64,000 nucleotides of DNA from Paenibacillus macerans (GCF_023715465.1 NZ_JAMBOE010000002.1:577104-641103), one strand, 5' to 3'. Positions 46,701 to 55,083 are shown, counted from the first letter of the stretch. Made by a program: numbers and translations. The notes: generated from the letters alone by a model not told the origin.

Positions 46701-47329
46701 GCTGCGTCTGCCAATTGTCGTACGCCTTCCATGGGGTCTGATATAATGTCTTGCTTATACAGGGTATCCGCCATATTAAGGCTGTCCTGCCGAACAGCAT
46801 CAGGCAAAAAGGCAGCACTCCGTGCGGCCTCACGACTATAATCCATGACTCCACCGAACATGGTGTCTGCAATGCCGCCGCCTATCACAATACCGCCGGC
46901 AGTTGCTGCAAGTGCAGCTATTTTGCCCGAAATATTGTCGATAAGCGGGCTGATCTCGTCATCCGCTCGCAACCTTACCTTGGAATCAGACATACCTCTG
47001 ATTTGGCTGTCAGCACGATCGGCGGACCGGCGGAGATCATCCGCCCCAGCACGAGCGCGCCGAAACGGGTCATCCACTTGGGTCCTGCTAAGTCTCCGCA
47101 GGTCATCCGCTGCCCCGTTTACCCGGCGTCCAAAATCGTCTACGGACTCACGGGCCCGGCGGCTGCTGGAAACAAAGTCGTCAAACATGCTGCCTGATCG
47201 GCGCCGGAATTCCATAAGGTCATCGGAAGCGCCCTGGATCAATGTCCGCATCTGCCGTAGTGCGCCGGATAGCAGGTCGCGCGCTTCAAAAGGCACAGTC
47301 ACTTTGGTTGTGTTTGCTATGTCATTCAC
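43766..47329 (-). CDS. Tail tape measure protein
   Basis: 1187 residues, the longest gene here, setting tail length. The N-terminus is rich in Arg/Asp coiled coils; hydrophobic segments occur near residues 135-155 (AALAATAGGIVIGGGIAD), 500 and 735-800 (GGIAGGAIGSLLGPVGTAVG). Between about 570 and 705 there is a Gly/Arg- then Pro-rich low-complexity stretch, unusual for the family. The C-terminal part has a tail-assembly-like end. The start is GTG at 47329, three bases after the stop of the frameshifted chaperone. Confidence 0.93.
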   Translation of the reverse strand: MNDIANTTKVTVPFEARDLLSGALRQMRTLIQGASDDLMEFRRRSGSMFDDFVSSSRRARESVDDFGRRVNGAADDLRRLSRTQVDDPFRRARAGADDLRRSADRADSQIRGMSDSKVRLRADDEISPLIDNISGKIAALAATAGGIVIGGGIADTMFGGVMDYSREAARSAAFLPDAVRQDSLNMADTLYKQDIISDPMEGVRQLADAAPLVQDKSQMTDFMSSSAKIQKIRPDAGAEEVQRALSQASNSFKESYSQVADSMMYAYKEVGDKQQDLFDTFWEYSPYFSSSGTSSAQMSNFLTQTVKEGAFNFDKPADFFKETFGVKALNTGDMANYFVSRGAGTDQAQKQAQAFTADINSGDKQRAQGAITALIADLASQSRDELKQSLVTLGSGAGEDNADSILKTYGVAFQKAPDMTGTTDRLVQAQQAADPMTSIRQTRAEIDLQLRDIGINLTTAALPALKEFNDLLVENKDEIQAFGAGVTNAVTTAVGFYKDHMTAINTALMGLAAVLVAKGIVKGIVSFGKSVRQLNDNLTSAAKWIGAKGSAAGKGIKSGWNWIRGKQPGPPAPPGEETPAQRAQRIRERMGGRGIRRDWGRRGSNPNGGGLGGLRSASMTINASIVYLNGRVAGGAGGNGGSRRRGGVRRRGGLGGGGRGPGGGGGGGAPLGSRENPWRFRRPTPPTPPPEPPVPPRGGWLSKVGGTLGKGAKYLKPVAKAAGIAGTIATVGMGAYDLYQASKQGGLKEGLATSGGSMVGSTAGGIAGGAIGSLLGPVGTAVGAAAGSWVGEKLGRMADESGLTRKVVEGASNLFTSAKDNFVTMGKNISETFQNGKANVTAFAGKAANVAMSILPPDAQTQVKQFAKDLGEKGIVGAVKGAFDGPIGQKVTALKNDVAGLFTGAGAGNLKKDLLDLGSSFGLTDTHIKKFKNGMSTALKVSGVGTAIQGFKSIGSAVGEAGKQADVLGGLATGATKEIVLGAVSAGKQLLGIGGSSKQAAEETRQHLTNLKNIAGQGASWGSNLIDMMVSGIRSKFTSLTSAVTDAAGIIGDFLGFHSPTERGPASDSDTWAGNFVSMFAGGLQPDPIRRRMNLIAGTMRQGVQGIEGPNALSSSGSIPVAQSLNMAPAKMPGAVTIGNINFDFGELAKGITDFTQFAQMLTGPEGRALVGRVVGEELVKAMELGG

Positions 47330-47332
47330 CCC

Positions 47333-47500
47333 CTACCTGTTCAGACGTTTTAGTTCTTCTTCAGCGAGCTGGCTGGCGGCCAGGCAGAAAAAGTACTGCC
47401 GTTCTCGATTTACCTCATATGGCAGTACGTCAGCCGGGAGCCGCTTTTGGTTAATCCAAAAGTGAGCTACCCAGCTGGCCTCCCCGTCCCGCTTGATTAG
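47333..47500 (-). CDS. -1 frame extension of the tail assembly chaperone
   Basis: Read one base back from the slip at 47500, this frame gives 55 residues (LIKRDGEASWVAHFWINQKR to LAEEELKRLNR) and stops at 47333, three bases before the tape measure start. It has no start codon or SD of its own: its frame is closed upstream by a TAA. Expected product is a fusion with the chaperone, as with lambda gpGT. Confidence 0.8.
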   Translation of the reverse strand, partial: LIKRDGEASWVAHFWINQKRLPADVLPYEVNRERQYFFCLAASQLAEEELKRLNR

Positions 47501-47877
47501 TTTTTTGCTTCTTTAAGCAGGGCGTCCTTCGTCTCCTGAAAATTCCGGACAGCTTTACTCAAAACCGCATAATGATCAGGGTTATGAAACATCCGCGGCG
47601 GCAGCTCGTTTTTGTTGATGCAGTTATAAGCTTTCAGAAGCTCTTTGTTGTTCCAGTCGAAATCGTGCTCTGTGGCCTTTACGATCATAGCGTCGATCTC
47701 ATTGAACGACTCTTTGGGAGTTCCGTCATCATTGAATGCCACATCATAGCAACGACGAATGTCCATCGTGGTCAGGCGACGCACAGACCACTTGTCCCCA
47801 TCGACCTCCACTTCAATTTGTTCAGGCTTTGCTGCGGCCGTACCAGCCGCCAAGTATTTTTGCAATTTATCGCTCAT
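47497..47877 (-). CDS. Tail assembly chaperone, XkdN-like (gpG-like)
   Basis: 126 residues from the ATG at 47877 (GGAGG eight bases upstream; a TTG at 47892 overlaps that SD). It keeps the tape measure soluble while the tail tube assembles. Typical segment: WSVRRLTTMDIRRCYDVAFN. The last codons are GCA AAA AAC TAA, in which A AAA AAC is a classical -1 slippery heptamer (47500-47506), so part of the ribosomes should continue into the downstream frame. Confidence 0.87.
   Translation of the reverse strand: MSDKLQKYLAAGTAAAKPEQIEVEVDGDKWSVRRLTTMDIRRCYDVAFNDDGTPKESFNEIDAMIVKATEHDFDWNNKELLKAYNCINKNELPPRMFHNPDHYAVLSKAVRNFQETKDALLKEAKN
47500..47506 (-). promoter_or_regulatory. Programmed -1 frameshift site A AAA AAC
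   Basis: The heptamer is in the zero frame immediately before the stop codon. After a one-base slip reading continues CTA ATC AAG. Position, frame and downstream stop all fit the known scheme of tail chaperones in long-tailed phages. Confidence 0.82.
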
Positions 47878-47933
47878 GATTTTTGCCTCCAAGTTTTTAT
47901 TTTTATTAAGAGAAAAGGGACGCAGCGCGCCCC

Positions 47934-48377
47934 CTAAGCCATATAATCCGGAAACTTGTCCACGAAATCGAAGTCCGTGGCCGTACCGGAAAGAGTAATG
48001 TCAATGCCGTTGTTGTCGTCGATCTTAGCGACAAGGATATCCATTTCCTCGTGGATGTGAATGCCGGTGATCAGCACCCGCTCTACATTACCGGTGATTT
48101 TGTCCTCCAGTGAGCCGGTGACCCGCTCCAGGAACATCGTTTTGCCCGCCTTGAAATCCTCCAACAATCGGTACCGCAGTCGCGATTCCAGTTTAGACAT
48201 GACCAGTTTGACGGAAATCTCATATCCCGTAAGCTGCTTGGTCTTAGACATGCGGCGAGCTCGGACTATGTCCAAGTTCTCCGGCTTGAGCAGGACTTCG
48301 ATCTCCTTGATCGTCTGGATATCGTCGCCATTATCGTCCTGGACGGCTAGGTTACGGCCAATAAGTTCGCGTTCCAT
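47934..48377 (-). CDS. Tail tube protein, XkdM-like
   Basis: 147 residues. Forms the inner tube of the contractile tail. MERELIGRNLAVQDDNGDDI and the segment RYRLLEDFKAGKTMFLERVT match XkdM-type tube proteins. It follows the sheath gene by four bases, the standard order. Confidence 0.9.
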   Translation of the reverse strand: MERELIGRNLAVQDDNGDDIQTIKEIEVLLKPENLDIVRARRMSKTKQLTGYEISVKLVMSKLESRLRYRLLEDFKAGKTMFLERVTGSLEDKITGNVERVLITGIHIHEEMDILVAKIDDNNGIDITLSGTATDFDFVDKFPDYMA

Positions 48378-48381
48378 CTAT

Positions 48382-49734
48382 TTATTGCACCTCCCAGTCA
48401 ATGTAGAAGAGCTCGATAGCGTCGAGAGGCTTGGCGCCCAACGAGAAGTATGCATAGTCAAAGTCGCTTGTCTTAGTGGTGCTCTCGGCAAAACTATACG
48501 TGTCCGCGATTGCCTTCTGCTGTGCGCGAATTTTGAGGTATTCCAGCACAGCGGCAACAAACATGCCGCGGCCCTCTTTATCGTTGTCGAGCTTGGCTTT
48601 CCACTTCTTGGCCGCCTCGTACACATCATTGAGGATCTGATCGATGGTCGCGGACACGCGGATCTTGCCGAAATCTTCCCGCTCGTTTGCCCCGATAGTG
48701 GAGAGGGTGTTAATAGCCTGCTCGATGATGTAGTCATACCCGTCCCGCGTGGCCATAAGCGTACCTTCTGCCAAGCCCTTGAGGATTTCGGACTGGCTCC
48801 AGTCTACCTTGGCCATCGTCATTGGCACCTTCACGCCGGTGAAGGACTTATTGGCAGGCGTACCAGCCACCAAGCCAGCAATCCACGCTGCCCACTCGAT
48901 GGACGTGTATGTCTTGCCGTTGGTATGAGTGCCAGCAAGCGAGCAGTTAATAACATAACGGGCATTCATCCCACGGCTGCGGGCATTGTGCTTTTCAATG
49001 TCTGCGTCTTCTGCTGCCGGTCCCCCAATGACCAAAGTCGCGAGCTTCTTACCCTTATTCCGGCGATCCAGAAGCCATTGTTTAGCCGAAGCCTGGACTG
49101 CTGGATCGGTTGCCGACAAGTAAATCGTGTCAAACGTCAGGCCATACACCCGGTTAAATACGCGGTTCCAGTCTGTAGCTGCCAGCGTCGCCGTGCCCGT
49201 CGTACCGCCGGCCAGCTTCGTGTAACCCACGTCTTCCCAGGCTACGTCCCCAGCGGCTTTGAAACGGACCATGGCTGACTTTTCCAAGGCTTGTATCGCA
49301 GCTGCTTTGTCGGACACAAGGTAGGTCTCAGTGTCATAGACTCCCTTAGTATCACGGATGACAATCTCCTTCTTGGCCTCGTCAACCAGGGATGTTCTGA
49401 TCATGTATTCAAAATCATTGCCTCGCGTACCTGGGTAACGTGCCTCAAAGGTGTAGCTGTCAGCCACGGTCACAGCAGCAGCCTTTTCTTCCCCGTTTGT
49501 AATCCGGTAACCGACGACAGTCGCCCCGGACTCAGAAGCCAGCTCCAGCACATCCACAAGCAGCCCCGATTCTTTCAGCCGCTCGGACGTGTCCGCCATG
49601 TCCACCGCCTGATTCGGCGCTCCCCACTCGGCCTGATAAGGCACAAGTACACGGCCTGTTTTTGCCACTACGCGCGCCCTGGCTTTAACCAGCAGCTCGA
49701 TATACCCGCCAGGTCGTTGTCTTTCAATCGACAT
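48382..49734 (-). CDS. Tail sheath protein, XkdK-like
   Basis: 450 residues. Forms the contractile sheath. N-terminal MSIERQRPGGYIELLVKARA with GRVLVPYQAEWG, central segments for domain insertion, and the C-terminal IRVSATIDQILNDVYEAAKK are characteristic. Its start overlaps the small gene before it by 11 bases. Presence of sheath and tube shows a myovirus-type tail. Confidence 0.94.
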   Translation of the reverse strand: MSIERQRPGGYIELLVKARARVVAKTGRVLVPYQAEWGAPNQAVDMADTSERLKESGLLVDVLELASESGATVVGYRITNGEEKAAAVTVADSYTFEARYPGTRGNDFEYMIRTSLVDEAKKEIVIRDTKGVYDTETYLVSDKAAAIQALEKSAMVRFKAAGDVAWEDVGYTKLAGGTTGTATLAATDWNRVFNRVYGLTFDTIYLSATDPAVQASAKQWLLDRRNKGKKLATLVIGGPAAEDADIEKHNARSRGMNARYVINCSLAGTHTNGKTYTSIEWAAWIAGLVAGTPANKSFTGVKVPMTMAKVDWSQSEILKGLAEGTLMATRDGYDYIIEQAINTLSTIGANEREDFGKIRVSATIDQILNDVYEAAKKWKAKLDNDKEGRGMFVAAVLEYLKIRAQQKAIADTYSFAESTTKTSDFDYAYFSLGAKPLDAIELFYIDWEVQ

Positions 49735-49957
49735 TCTCCGTCGCCTCCTTTTTTTTCACCTGCTGTTTGGTCGCAGGCTGCTCCTGCTTCGCCGGCCGCC
49801 GATAGGCGTCCAACCGCCGCTGTACTTCCTGCTGACTCAACAAGGCATCAGGCGTGCAATCAAAAAGAGCGCCGGCAATTTCGTAGGGCTCTGCCCTAAC
49901 AGCCGCTGCGCTCTCAATCCACTCCTGCTTATTCCGTTTGTTCAAGTCTTCGCTCAT
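49724..49957 (-). CDS. Small phage protein before the sheath gene
   Basis: 77 residues, MSEDLNKRNKQEWIESAAAV with RAEPYEIAGALFDCTPDALL, then a Gln/Lys-rich tail. The same kind of small protein precedes the sheath gene in many Bacillales contractile-tail prophages. It overlaps genes on both sides. Function unknown. Confidence 0.72.
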   Translation of the reverse strand: MSEDLNKRNKQEWIESAAAVRAEPYEIAGALFDCTPDALLSQQEVQRRLDAYRRPAKQEQPATKQQVKKKEATENVD

Positions 49958-50448
49958 GCGTCGATTTCCTCCCCATTATGAGCAATGTAAAAATGATTGA
50001 TCTTATCAATCGGCTGGCCGTCATCTCTGACGAGGGACTTAGGAACGTGCAGCAAATACGAATAACGAAAGGTCACTTCCGCCTGGTCCTTCCCCGTGCG
50101 GATCCGCGGGGGCTCAATGACAAGGGCGACGCCGAAACGCCGGGAAACCACATTGTACCGTTGCTGGCGCAGATACAGGAAAAACGGATTGAGGTCGAAC
50201 GGGATCGGCTCCCCTTCGTCCGCCGCCTCTATGCGCTCCTTATCAAAATGGAACACGAGCCCCACATCCTCAATGATGCGGTCGGAACGCGGCGTGTGTA
50301 CCGTATCGGAAACCAGGTCCGTCTCAATAAAAACGGATGGTCGCTCAAAATTACCAGCCATCCATTGCGCTCGGTCCCGAAGGACAGGGAGATCCGGATA
50401 TACCCGTTTAACGATCTCTGCCCAGGCTTTAAGTCCAACATCCATCAT
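49954..50448 (-). CDS. Tail terminator-like protein (XkdJ/YqbJ position)
   Basis: 164 residues. Begins MMDVGLKAWAEIVKRVYPDL and contains GNFERPSVFIETDLVSDTVH, a pattern seen in tail terminator/completion proteins of this phage type. Its ATG overlaps the upstream gene's TGA. Assigned partly from gene order. Confidence 0.68.
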   Translation of the reverse strand: MMDVGLKAWAEIVKRVYPDLPVLRDRAQWMAGNFERPSVFIETDLVSDTVHTPRSDRIIEDVGLVFHFDKERIEAADEGEPIPFDLNPFFLYLRQQRYNVVSRRFGVALVIEPPRIRTGKDQAEVTFRYSYLLHVPKSLVRDDGQPIDKINHFYIAHNGEEIDA

Positions 50449-50942
50449 CGGCCCAACATCCTTTCCAGCTCGCGCTCCAGCCGCAGCATGATAAATTCGT
50501 TCATCCCGCCCTTGAAATTGTCTGTGGCAATATCTAAGTAACGCCGTCCGATAAAGCTTCTAGGCTTGGCCAGAAAGCCAGTCTTGGCTGATGGGTCATA
50601 CACAAAAGACCCGCCTCGGTTCCAGTAGCCTGGAATGAAGTGGGCCTTCTCAATCGTGTACCCGTCGTTCAGATATTTGGCGTAGGGCAGGTTGGAGCCG
50701 ACCTCAAGGACTAAGGCATTGCGATCCACGTCCCACTCCCAGACATTCCCGTCTTCCCCCCGCGAAAACGACTGCCACAAGGCGCCAGTGTCGATCAGGT
50801 TCTGCTTGTCGATTTCGTCAATGATCAGGTTCAACAGGGCTTCGCCGGCCGCCTCTGCAATGTTTCGCAGGATGCGCTCTATTCCATCGTCCGCCAGCTG
50901 CCGAAAACGCCGCGCCAGCCCGTCGAAATCATGCACGGTCAC
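50445..50942 (-). CDS. HK97 gp10-like / XkdI-like neck protein
   Basis: 165 residues. The segment DKQNLIDTGALWQSFSRGED with LEVGSNLPYAKYLNDGY is the HK97 gp10-type signature of tail completion proteins at the neck. Overlaps both neighbours. Confidence 0.8.
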   Translation of the reverse strand: MTVHDFDGLARRFRQLADDGIERILRNIAEAAGEALLNLIIDEIDKQNLIDTGALWQSFSRGEDGNVWEWDVDRNALVLEVGSNLPYAKYLNDGYTIEKAHFIPGYWNRGGSFVYDPSAKTGFLAKPRSFIGRRYLDIATDNFKGGMNEFIMLRLERELERMLGR

Positions 50943-51267
50943 TGCCCTTCACCTCGCATGTCACCAATATTTCGCGCCAATAACGGCGTGGAATAGAATC
51001 AATGACCAGGTAGCGGCGCCCAGCAAGTACTACCTCATCGCTGAACTGGACATCTGCTTTTTTGGGGACGCCGATTGTCTTTTTGACAATGTAGATGACG
51101 GGCTTTTCATCTGTTTTTTCAGATGTTTCCGTCTTGATGACAAAGCACTTCAAGTCCCCAACCTTGCCGCTTTTACGGTCATTGAACAGATCATCGCCGT
51201 TATCCCCTTCACCTGGTTTGCTGCCTACCCGGTACAACGCCAGCGGTGTTTTAAATCGATGATTCAT
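50929..51267 (-). CDS. Head-tail closure protein (XkdH-like position)
   Basis: 112 residues, beta-rich, starting MNHRFKTPLALYRVGSKPGE, with VQFSDEVVLAGRRYLVIDSI resembling head-closure proteins. Overlaps the gp10-like gene by 14 bases. The call rests on gene order and general pattern. Confidence 0.65.
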   Translation of the reverse strand: MNHRFKTPLALYRVGSKPGEGDNGDDLFNDRKSGKVGDLKCFVIKTETSEKTDEKPVIYIVKKTIGVPKKADVQFSDEVVLAGRRYLVIDSIPRRYWREILVTCEVKGSDRA

Positions 51268-51647
51268 AGCACATACGCCGTGACGTTACCCGTTTCCGGC
51301 CCCTCCTGCTTCTTGACCCACAGAAACAGGATCGCATCCACGTCCGGGTTACCCGTGGTCTTTCCTGCGATGGCCTGCCGGGTGTACGTCCAGGCTCCGT
51401 CACTTTCGGAAGCATAATTCCGGGCAACTGCTGCCAGGTATTCCTCGCTGTCCTGCAGGGCCAGTCCCTCCGCCAGCTTGACCCATGCCAGCATTAGCCG
51501 CGGGTCTACCTCCGCTGGGAAGGGGACGGGCAGATACAACTCGATGCGTACCTGCGCGTCATCAATGTACTGCTGCAGCAGCTCATCAGTAGCATCTTGA
51601 ATCGGCGAGACCCGGCTGCGGGTTTTAAGCAGTTGGGGCGTTAGCAT
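51264..51647 (-). CDS. Head-tail connector, YqbG-like (DUF3199)
   Basis: 127 residues, helical. DELLQQYIDDAQVRIELYLP and LMLAWVKLAEGLALQDSEEY fit the YqbG/gp6-like connectors that sit under the portal. It overlaps the YqbF-like gene by 23 bases. Confidence 0.78.
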   Translation of the reverse strand: MLTPQLLKTRSRVSPIQDATDELLQQYIDDAQVRIELYLPVPFPAEVDPRLMLAWVKLAEGLALQDSEEYLAAVARNYASESDGAWTYTRQAIAGKTTGNPDVDAILFLWVKKQEGPETGNVTAYVL

Positions 51648-51963
51648 AAGGATCGGCCTTCGGTTGAGCCGCCAGCGCTTCGGCCAGCTCCTGCCTATTC
51701 ATCGTCGAATATCCTTTTATGCCTGCTGCCTTGGCCTGTTCCTTCAGTGCGGTCAGGGTCGGTTCAGTATCCCCATCAGAATCAGAGGATGCAGCTGCAG
51801 GAGCGGGCGTTGCCAAAGCAAGCTTCTCCACCGTAAAATCCCTTTCCTGCTTCAGCTTCTCAGCCAGCTCGGCATCATCTATCGGCTGTGGTTTCCCCGG
51901 CTCAAAACGGATGCCGTATTTCGTCAACGAAGTATTGCTTCCAGTAAAAGTAATCTTGTACAT
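51625..51963 (-). CDS. YqbF-like protein with HeH/Rho-N-type end
   Basis: 112 residues. The N-terminal beta-rich half (MYKITFTGSNTSLTKYGIRF, PGKPQPIDDAELAEKL) is YqbF-like. After an Ala/Pro/Ser linker the C-terminal segment (TALKEQAKAAGIKGYSTMNR, QELAEAL) is a small helix-extended-loop-helix motif. One base overlap with the capsid gene. Role in the head is unknown. Confidence 0.75.
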   Translation of the reverse strand: MYKITFTGSNTSLTKYGIRFEPGKPQPIDDAELAEKLKQERDFTVEKLALATPAPAAASSDSDGDTEPTLTALKEQAKAAGIKGYSTMNRQELAEALAAQPKADPYANAPTA

Positions 51964-52910
51964 CAGAATTGCACCCCTTCCGCCATCGCAACAGCTCCCG
52001 GCTCCTCAAAAATGAAATCCCCGTCAGCATGCGTCGCATAGAATCGCTTGTCTTCCGTAACGGCTGCTTTACCTTCAGTTGTTTTTCGGATGATTATGTC
52101 ATAGGTGTTCACAATAACGAAGTTTGATTTATACGTGAACAAGACAGCACCTTCAGGCATGTGTGGAACTTCTTCCACCTCGTAGTTGTTAATTCTCTTT
52201 TGTGCACCCAAAATCTGAATTTGAACAGAAGCGCTTGTGTCCTTGGAAGCCAAATGTTCCAAACGCTCCGAAAAAGTATTCGGATGCATGAAATACTTGA
52301 ACTGGCCAGTATTACGCAGACGCGTTGGTACCGATCTCTCCAATCGGAAGAAAACACCGAGTTTGCCGGCTGCGTCAAGTGTTGCCCAGTCAATGAAATT
52401 TCCAGTGAGACGAGCCTTCTTCAACCATCCATCGGTAATGCTCAAAAAGTCATAATCCGGGTCTGTGTTTGGTGTGGCAATGTCACCATTGAAGCCAAGG
52501 TCCTGCATGTTTTCACCAAAGTTTTTGGTCATGCCACCCATAATAATATCTTCGATGTTTTGCTTACGAACCCGTTGCTCCATCCGGATCTTCTCTTCCG
52601 TGATTTCGTATTGAAGTGTCACAGGTACAACAGAATACGGAACTTGTTTGTACACAGGCTCAGTCTGTTTACCAGCGGGACTCCCTTCTCTTTTTTTACG
52701 CAGATTTCGTCCAGTTACACCAATCTTATCGATAGTACCTTTGGACCCATCTCGGGTTTCAGTACGAATTCCCTTTAAGAATTCTGTGGATTCGTATGCC
52801 ATCTCCAAGAATGCATCGACTTCCTGATAGTTCAATGCTGTCGGATCAAGTCCTGTAGTGATAGTACCTTTGCGAATGCTAGTAGTAACGATTTGACCAT
52901 TATTTCTCAT
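51963..52910 (-). CDS. Major capsid protein, XkdG-like
   Basis: 315 residues, matching the PBSX XkdG group. Segments: TALNYQEVDAFLEMAYESTE, IEDIIMGGMTKNFGENMQDL, and the C-terminal FVIVNTYDIIIRKTTEGKAA. Follows the protease/scaffold gene as expected for the shell protein. Confidence 0.92.
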   Translation of the reverse strand: MRNNGQIVTTSIRKGTITTGLDPTALNYQEVDAFLEMAYESTEFLKGIRTETRDGSKGTIDKIGVTGRNLRKKREGSPAGKQTEPVYKQVPYSVVPVTLQYEITEEKIRMEQRVRKQNIEDIIMGGMTKNFGENMQDLGFNGDIATPNTDPDYDFLSITDGWLKKARLTGNFIDWATLDAAGKLGVFFRLERSVPTRLRNTGQFKYFMHPNTFSERLEHLASKDTSASVQIQILGAQKRINNYEVEEVPHMPEGAVLFTYKSNFVIVNTYDIIIRKTTEGKAAVTEDKRFYATHADGDFIFEEPGAVAMAEGVQF

Positions 52911-52931
52911 ATGTTCTTTCCCCCTTTTGAA

Positions 52932-54158
52932 TTAGACGAAACGGCCAAGTGAAGAGCGGCCATCGGACTTTTGAATATCCTCTTCTTGATCGCCGCCCTG
53001 AGCGGATCCGCCACGGCTGTTCTTGACCACCTGCACGTCATTGGCCAGCGCTTGCAGTTGCTCATTCAGCGGGGCAAGAGCTTTGGCGATGGTATCGGTC
53101 AACGCATCGGGTTGTGGATCACCCCCGCCCGCCGGATCAGCATTGCTTCCTTCTCCCTTCTTAAGCTCTGTCACCTCGGCGGTTAAGGCCTCCATCTGTT
53201 TCGCAATCGGCTGCACTGCAGCCTGTACAGCTTTTGCAATGTCTTCAGCTTTCAAATCGTCTTCCTCCTTGGACTCCTCTTCATCTGCAGGAGCTGTCTT
53301 ATTTTTAAGTTCAGTCAGTGCAGCAATGGCATCGTCAAGATGCTTCATGTTGCTGCCGGAAATCTTTTTGCCGGCTTTTGCGATCTGCTCCGGCGGCTTG
53401 CCAATTGCCTTAACGATGTCTTCCTGGATCAGCACATCCTGTGCGATCGTCACAAAGTCTTGCAGGGCTTCGCGGATCACTTCCGGATCGGTTTCCATGC
53501 CGCTCTCCCAGGAGTCCCACCGAAAAACAACCGAATTCAGGGCATCGTGTGCCGCCCAAAATTCGCGGCTCTTTCGGTTTTTATTGTATTTGTCAGTAAC
53601 GGCGCCTTTCTCGATGATTCCCAGTGCTTTAGCGATTCGATGAAGCAGCCCTTTGGAAACTTCCTCATCCCCGTCTTCCTTGATCTCTTCCCGCTTCCCG
53701 ACGCCCCACATGCTAAAGCCAGTGATTTCGCCTTTTTTGATTCCATCCCAGGTGTCGTCGTCCGTAACCTTAACCCCTGCCACCCAGGAACCTTTCGCAA
53801 TGACTTGATCGCCGATCTCCATATCGCACGGAGCGATATAGGATTCAACCACATACCCTTTGTCAGCTTCAAGATCATGCTGCTTATCGATGTTGTAAGT
53901 GTGCTGGTTCTCCATGAAGAGATGAGCGGCTTTTTCGATTTCCTCGGCACTCATCTGGTCGTCATGGGCATCCGGCGTATCCGGCTGGTACACCACGCCG
54001 ATGACAATTCTCTTCTCGTCATCGACTTTCGCGATCTGCACCTGCTTCTGGATTGCATTCTTTCCAGCATTCTTGATAATGGCGAACGGCACTCCGTTTG
54101 CTCCTTTATCCACGAGCGAAAGGTACGTAATTTTAGCGTCTTTCAATTGAAATCCCAT
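52932..54158 (-). CDS. Prohead protease/scaffold, XkdF-like
   Basis: 408 residues. The N-terminal XkdF domain (YLSLVDKGANGVPFAIIKN, then VVYQPDTPDAHDDQMSAEEI, HLFMENQHTYNIDKQHD) is a protease-like fold with conserved His/Ser/Asp positions. The C-terminal half is an acidic coiled coil (AVQPIAKQMEALTAEVTELK, APLNEQLQALANDVQVV), the usual shape of a fused scaffold. Confidence 0.85.
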   Translation of the reverse strand: MGFQLKDAKITYLSLVDKGANGVPFAIIKNAGKNAIQKQVQIAKVDDEKRIVIGVVYQPDTPDAHDDQMSAEEIEKAAHLFMENQHTYNIDKQHDLEADKGYVVESYIAPCDMEIGDQVIAKGSWVAGVKVTDDDTWDGIKKGEITGFSMWGVGKREEIKEDGDEEVSKGLLHRIAKALGIIEKGAVTDKYNKNRKSREFWAAHDALNSVVFRWDSWESGMETDPEVIREALQDFVTIAQDVLIQEDIVKAIGKPPEQIAKAGKKISGSNMKHLDDAIAALTELKNKTAPADEEESKEEDDLKAEDIAKAVQAAVQPIAKQMEALTAEVTELKKGEGSNADPAGGGDPQPDALTDTIAKALAPLNEQLQALANDVQVVKNSRGGSAQGGDQEEDIQKSDGRSSLGRFV

Positions 54159-54237
54159 TGTTCAGTTCACCCCCCTTCCGGAATGAATGCATAACAAATA
54201 AACCCGACATGATAAGCTGCCGTGTTTGAATGATCAT
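54133..54237 (-). CDS. 34-residue peptide overlapping the protease gene
   Basis: Starts MIIQTRQLIMSGLFVMHSFR after a very good AGAAAGGAGAATAAGC and overlaps the start of the protease gene by 26 bases in another frame. It may be a leader for coupled translation of the protease rather than a functional protein. Confidence 0.45.
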   Translation of the reverse strand: MIIQTRQLIMSGLFVMHSFRKGGELNNGISIERR

Positions 54238-54252
54238 GCTTATTCTCCTTTC

Positions 54253-55083
54253 TTAATCAAGAACAGATTGCATAGTACATCGGCAATTGGCAATCTCCTT
54301 CGCCTCGCCGGACGGATCGCCCGGATACATCAGCTTGCTGTTTCCCACCTCAAAGGGTTCATCCAATGGCTTCACCTGGCCATTTGCTTTTTTATGCGTC
54401 TTGCGCGTTCGGTTCCCTCCAGCGGAACGCCATTTCTTTCCCTTTACCACCTCTGACTGCTTCCATCCTTCGACCTTTCCACCGTTGGCCGCAGCAGTAC
54501 TCATGGTTCGGGAAATGCGGACGGCCCGTTTCATGGAGAAAGGTCCTTCCTCGCCCTCCGCAGCGGTCTTGCTGACCTCTTGGACTAGTAAAGCCCGCTC
54601 TGCAGGAGTCTTTCCTTCTTCTATTGCCTTGCCAAAGCTGTTCAGCAGAACATCCGTGGAGGATTCGTTCATGTCGGGGACCAGTTTTTTTAACCTCTTC
54701 ACAAACCGGCCGGCTGCCTTGTTGCTGGTGTTCCAAACCTTTTCCTTGTCCAACGCGGCCAGCTCCGTTTCCCCGGCCAGGTGGAACAGGGGTTCAAAAG
54801 CTTCCTGCACAGCCTGCTCAAACAGATTGGCAAACACATCCGTTGTATGCAGTGCAATAAGTACCTTGGTCAGCTCGCCTATATCCCCCAGGGCTTCCTC
54901 GCTCAATTCTTCGATGGCTTCTTTCAATGCCTGTCCTTGTAGCCCCAGAATCTCGTTGATCTTATCTTCGCCTTGCTTGTACAGTTCCTCCAGCACTTTA
55001 CGCTCGGCATGTGTAAGTTCCAGGCTGTCCAGAAATTCATCGTCATCGGCCTTGGCGATCAGCGCCCAACAGGACTCACACAT
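54253..55083 (-). CDS. Minor head protein, SPP1 gp7/Mu F-like
   Basis: 276 residues. The C-terminal motif KPLDEPFEVGNSKLMYPGDP with ANCRCTM is the signature of the Mu F-like head morphogenesis domain. The N-terminal part is helical. It overlaps the portal gene by eight bases and precedes the protease gene, as in SPP1- and PBSX-like phages. Confidence 0.87.
   Translation of the reverse strand: MCESCWALIAKADDDEFLDSLELTHAERKVLEELYKQGEDKINEILGLQGQALKEAIEELSEEALGDIGELTKVLIALHTTDVFANLFEQAVQEAFEPLFHLAGETELAALDKEKVWNTSNKAAGRFVKRLKKLVPDMNESSTDVLLNSFGKAIEEGKTPAERALLVQEVSKTAAEGEEGPFSMKRAVRISRTMSTAAANGGKVEGWKQSEVVKGKKWRSAGGNRTRKTHKKANGQVKPLDEPFEVGNSKLMYPGDPSGEAKEIANCRCTMQSVLD

Noticed and set aside
48061..49278. 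A 405-codon open frame on the plus strand
   Set aside because: Opposite the tube and sheath genes; no SD or phage-like features.
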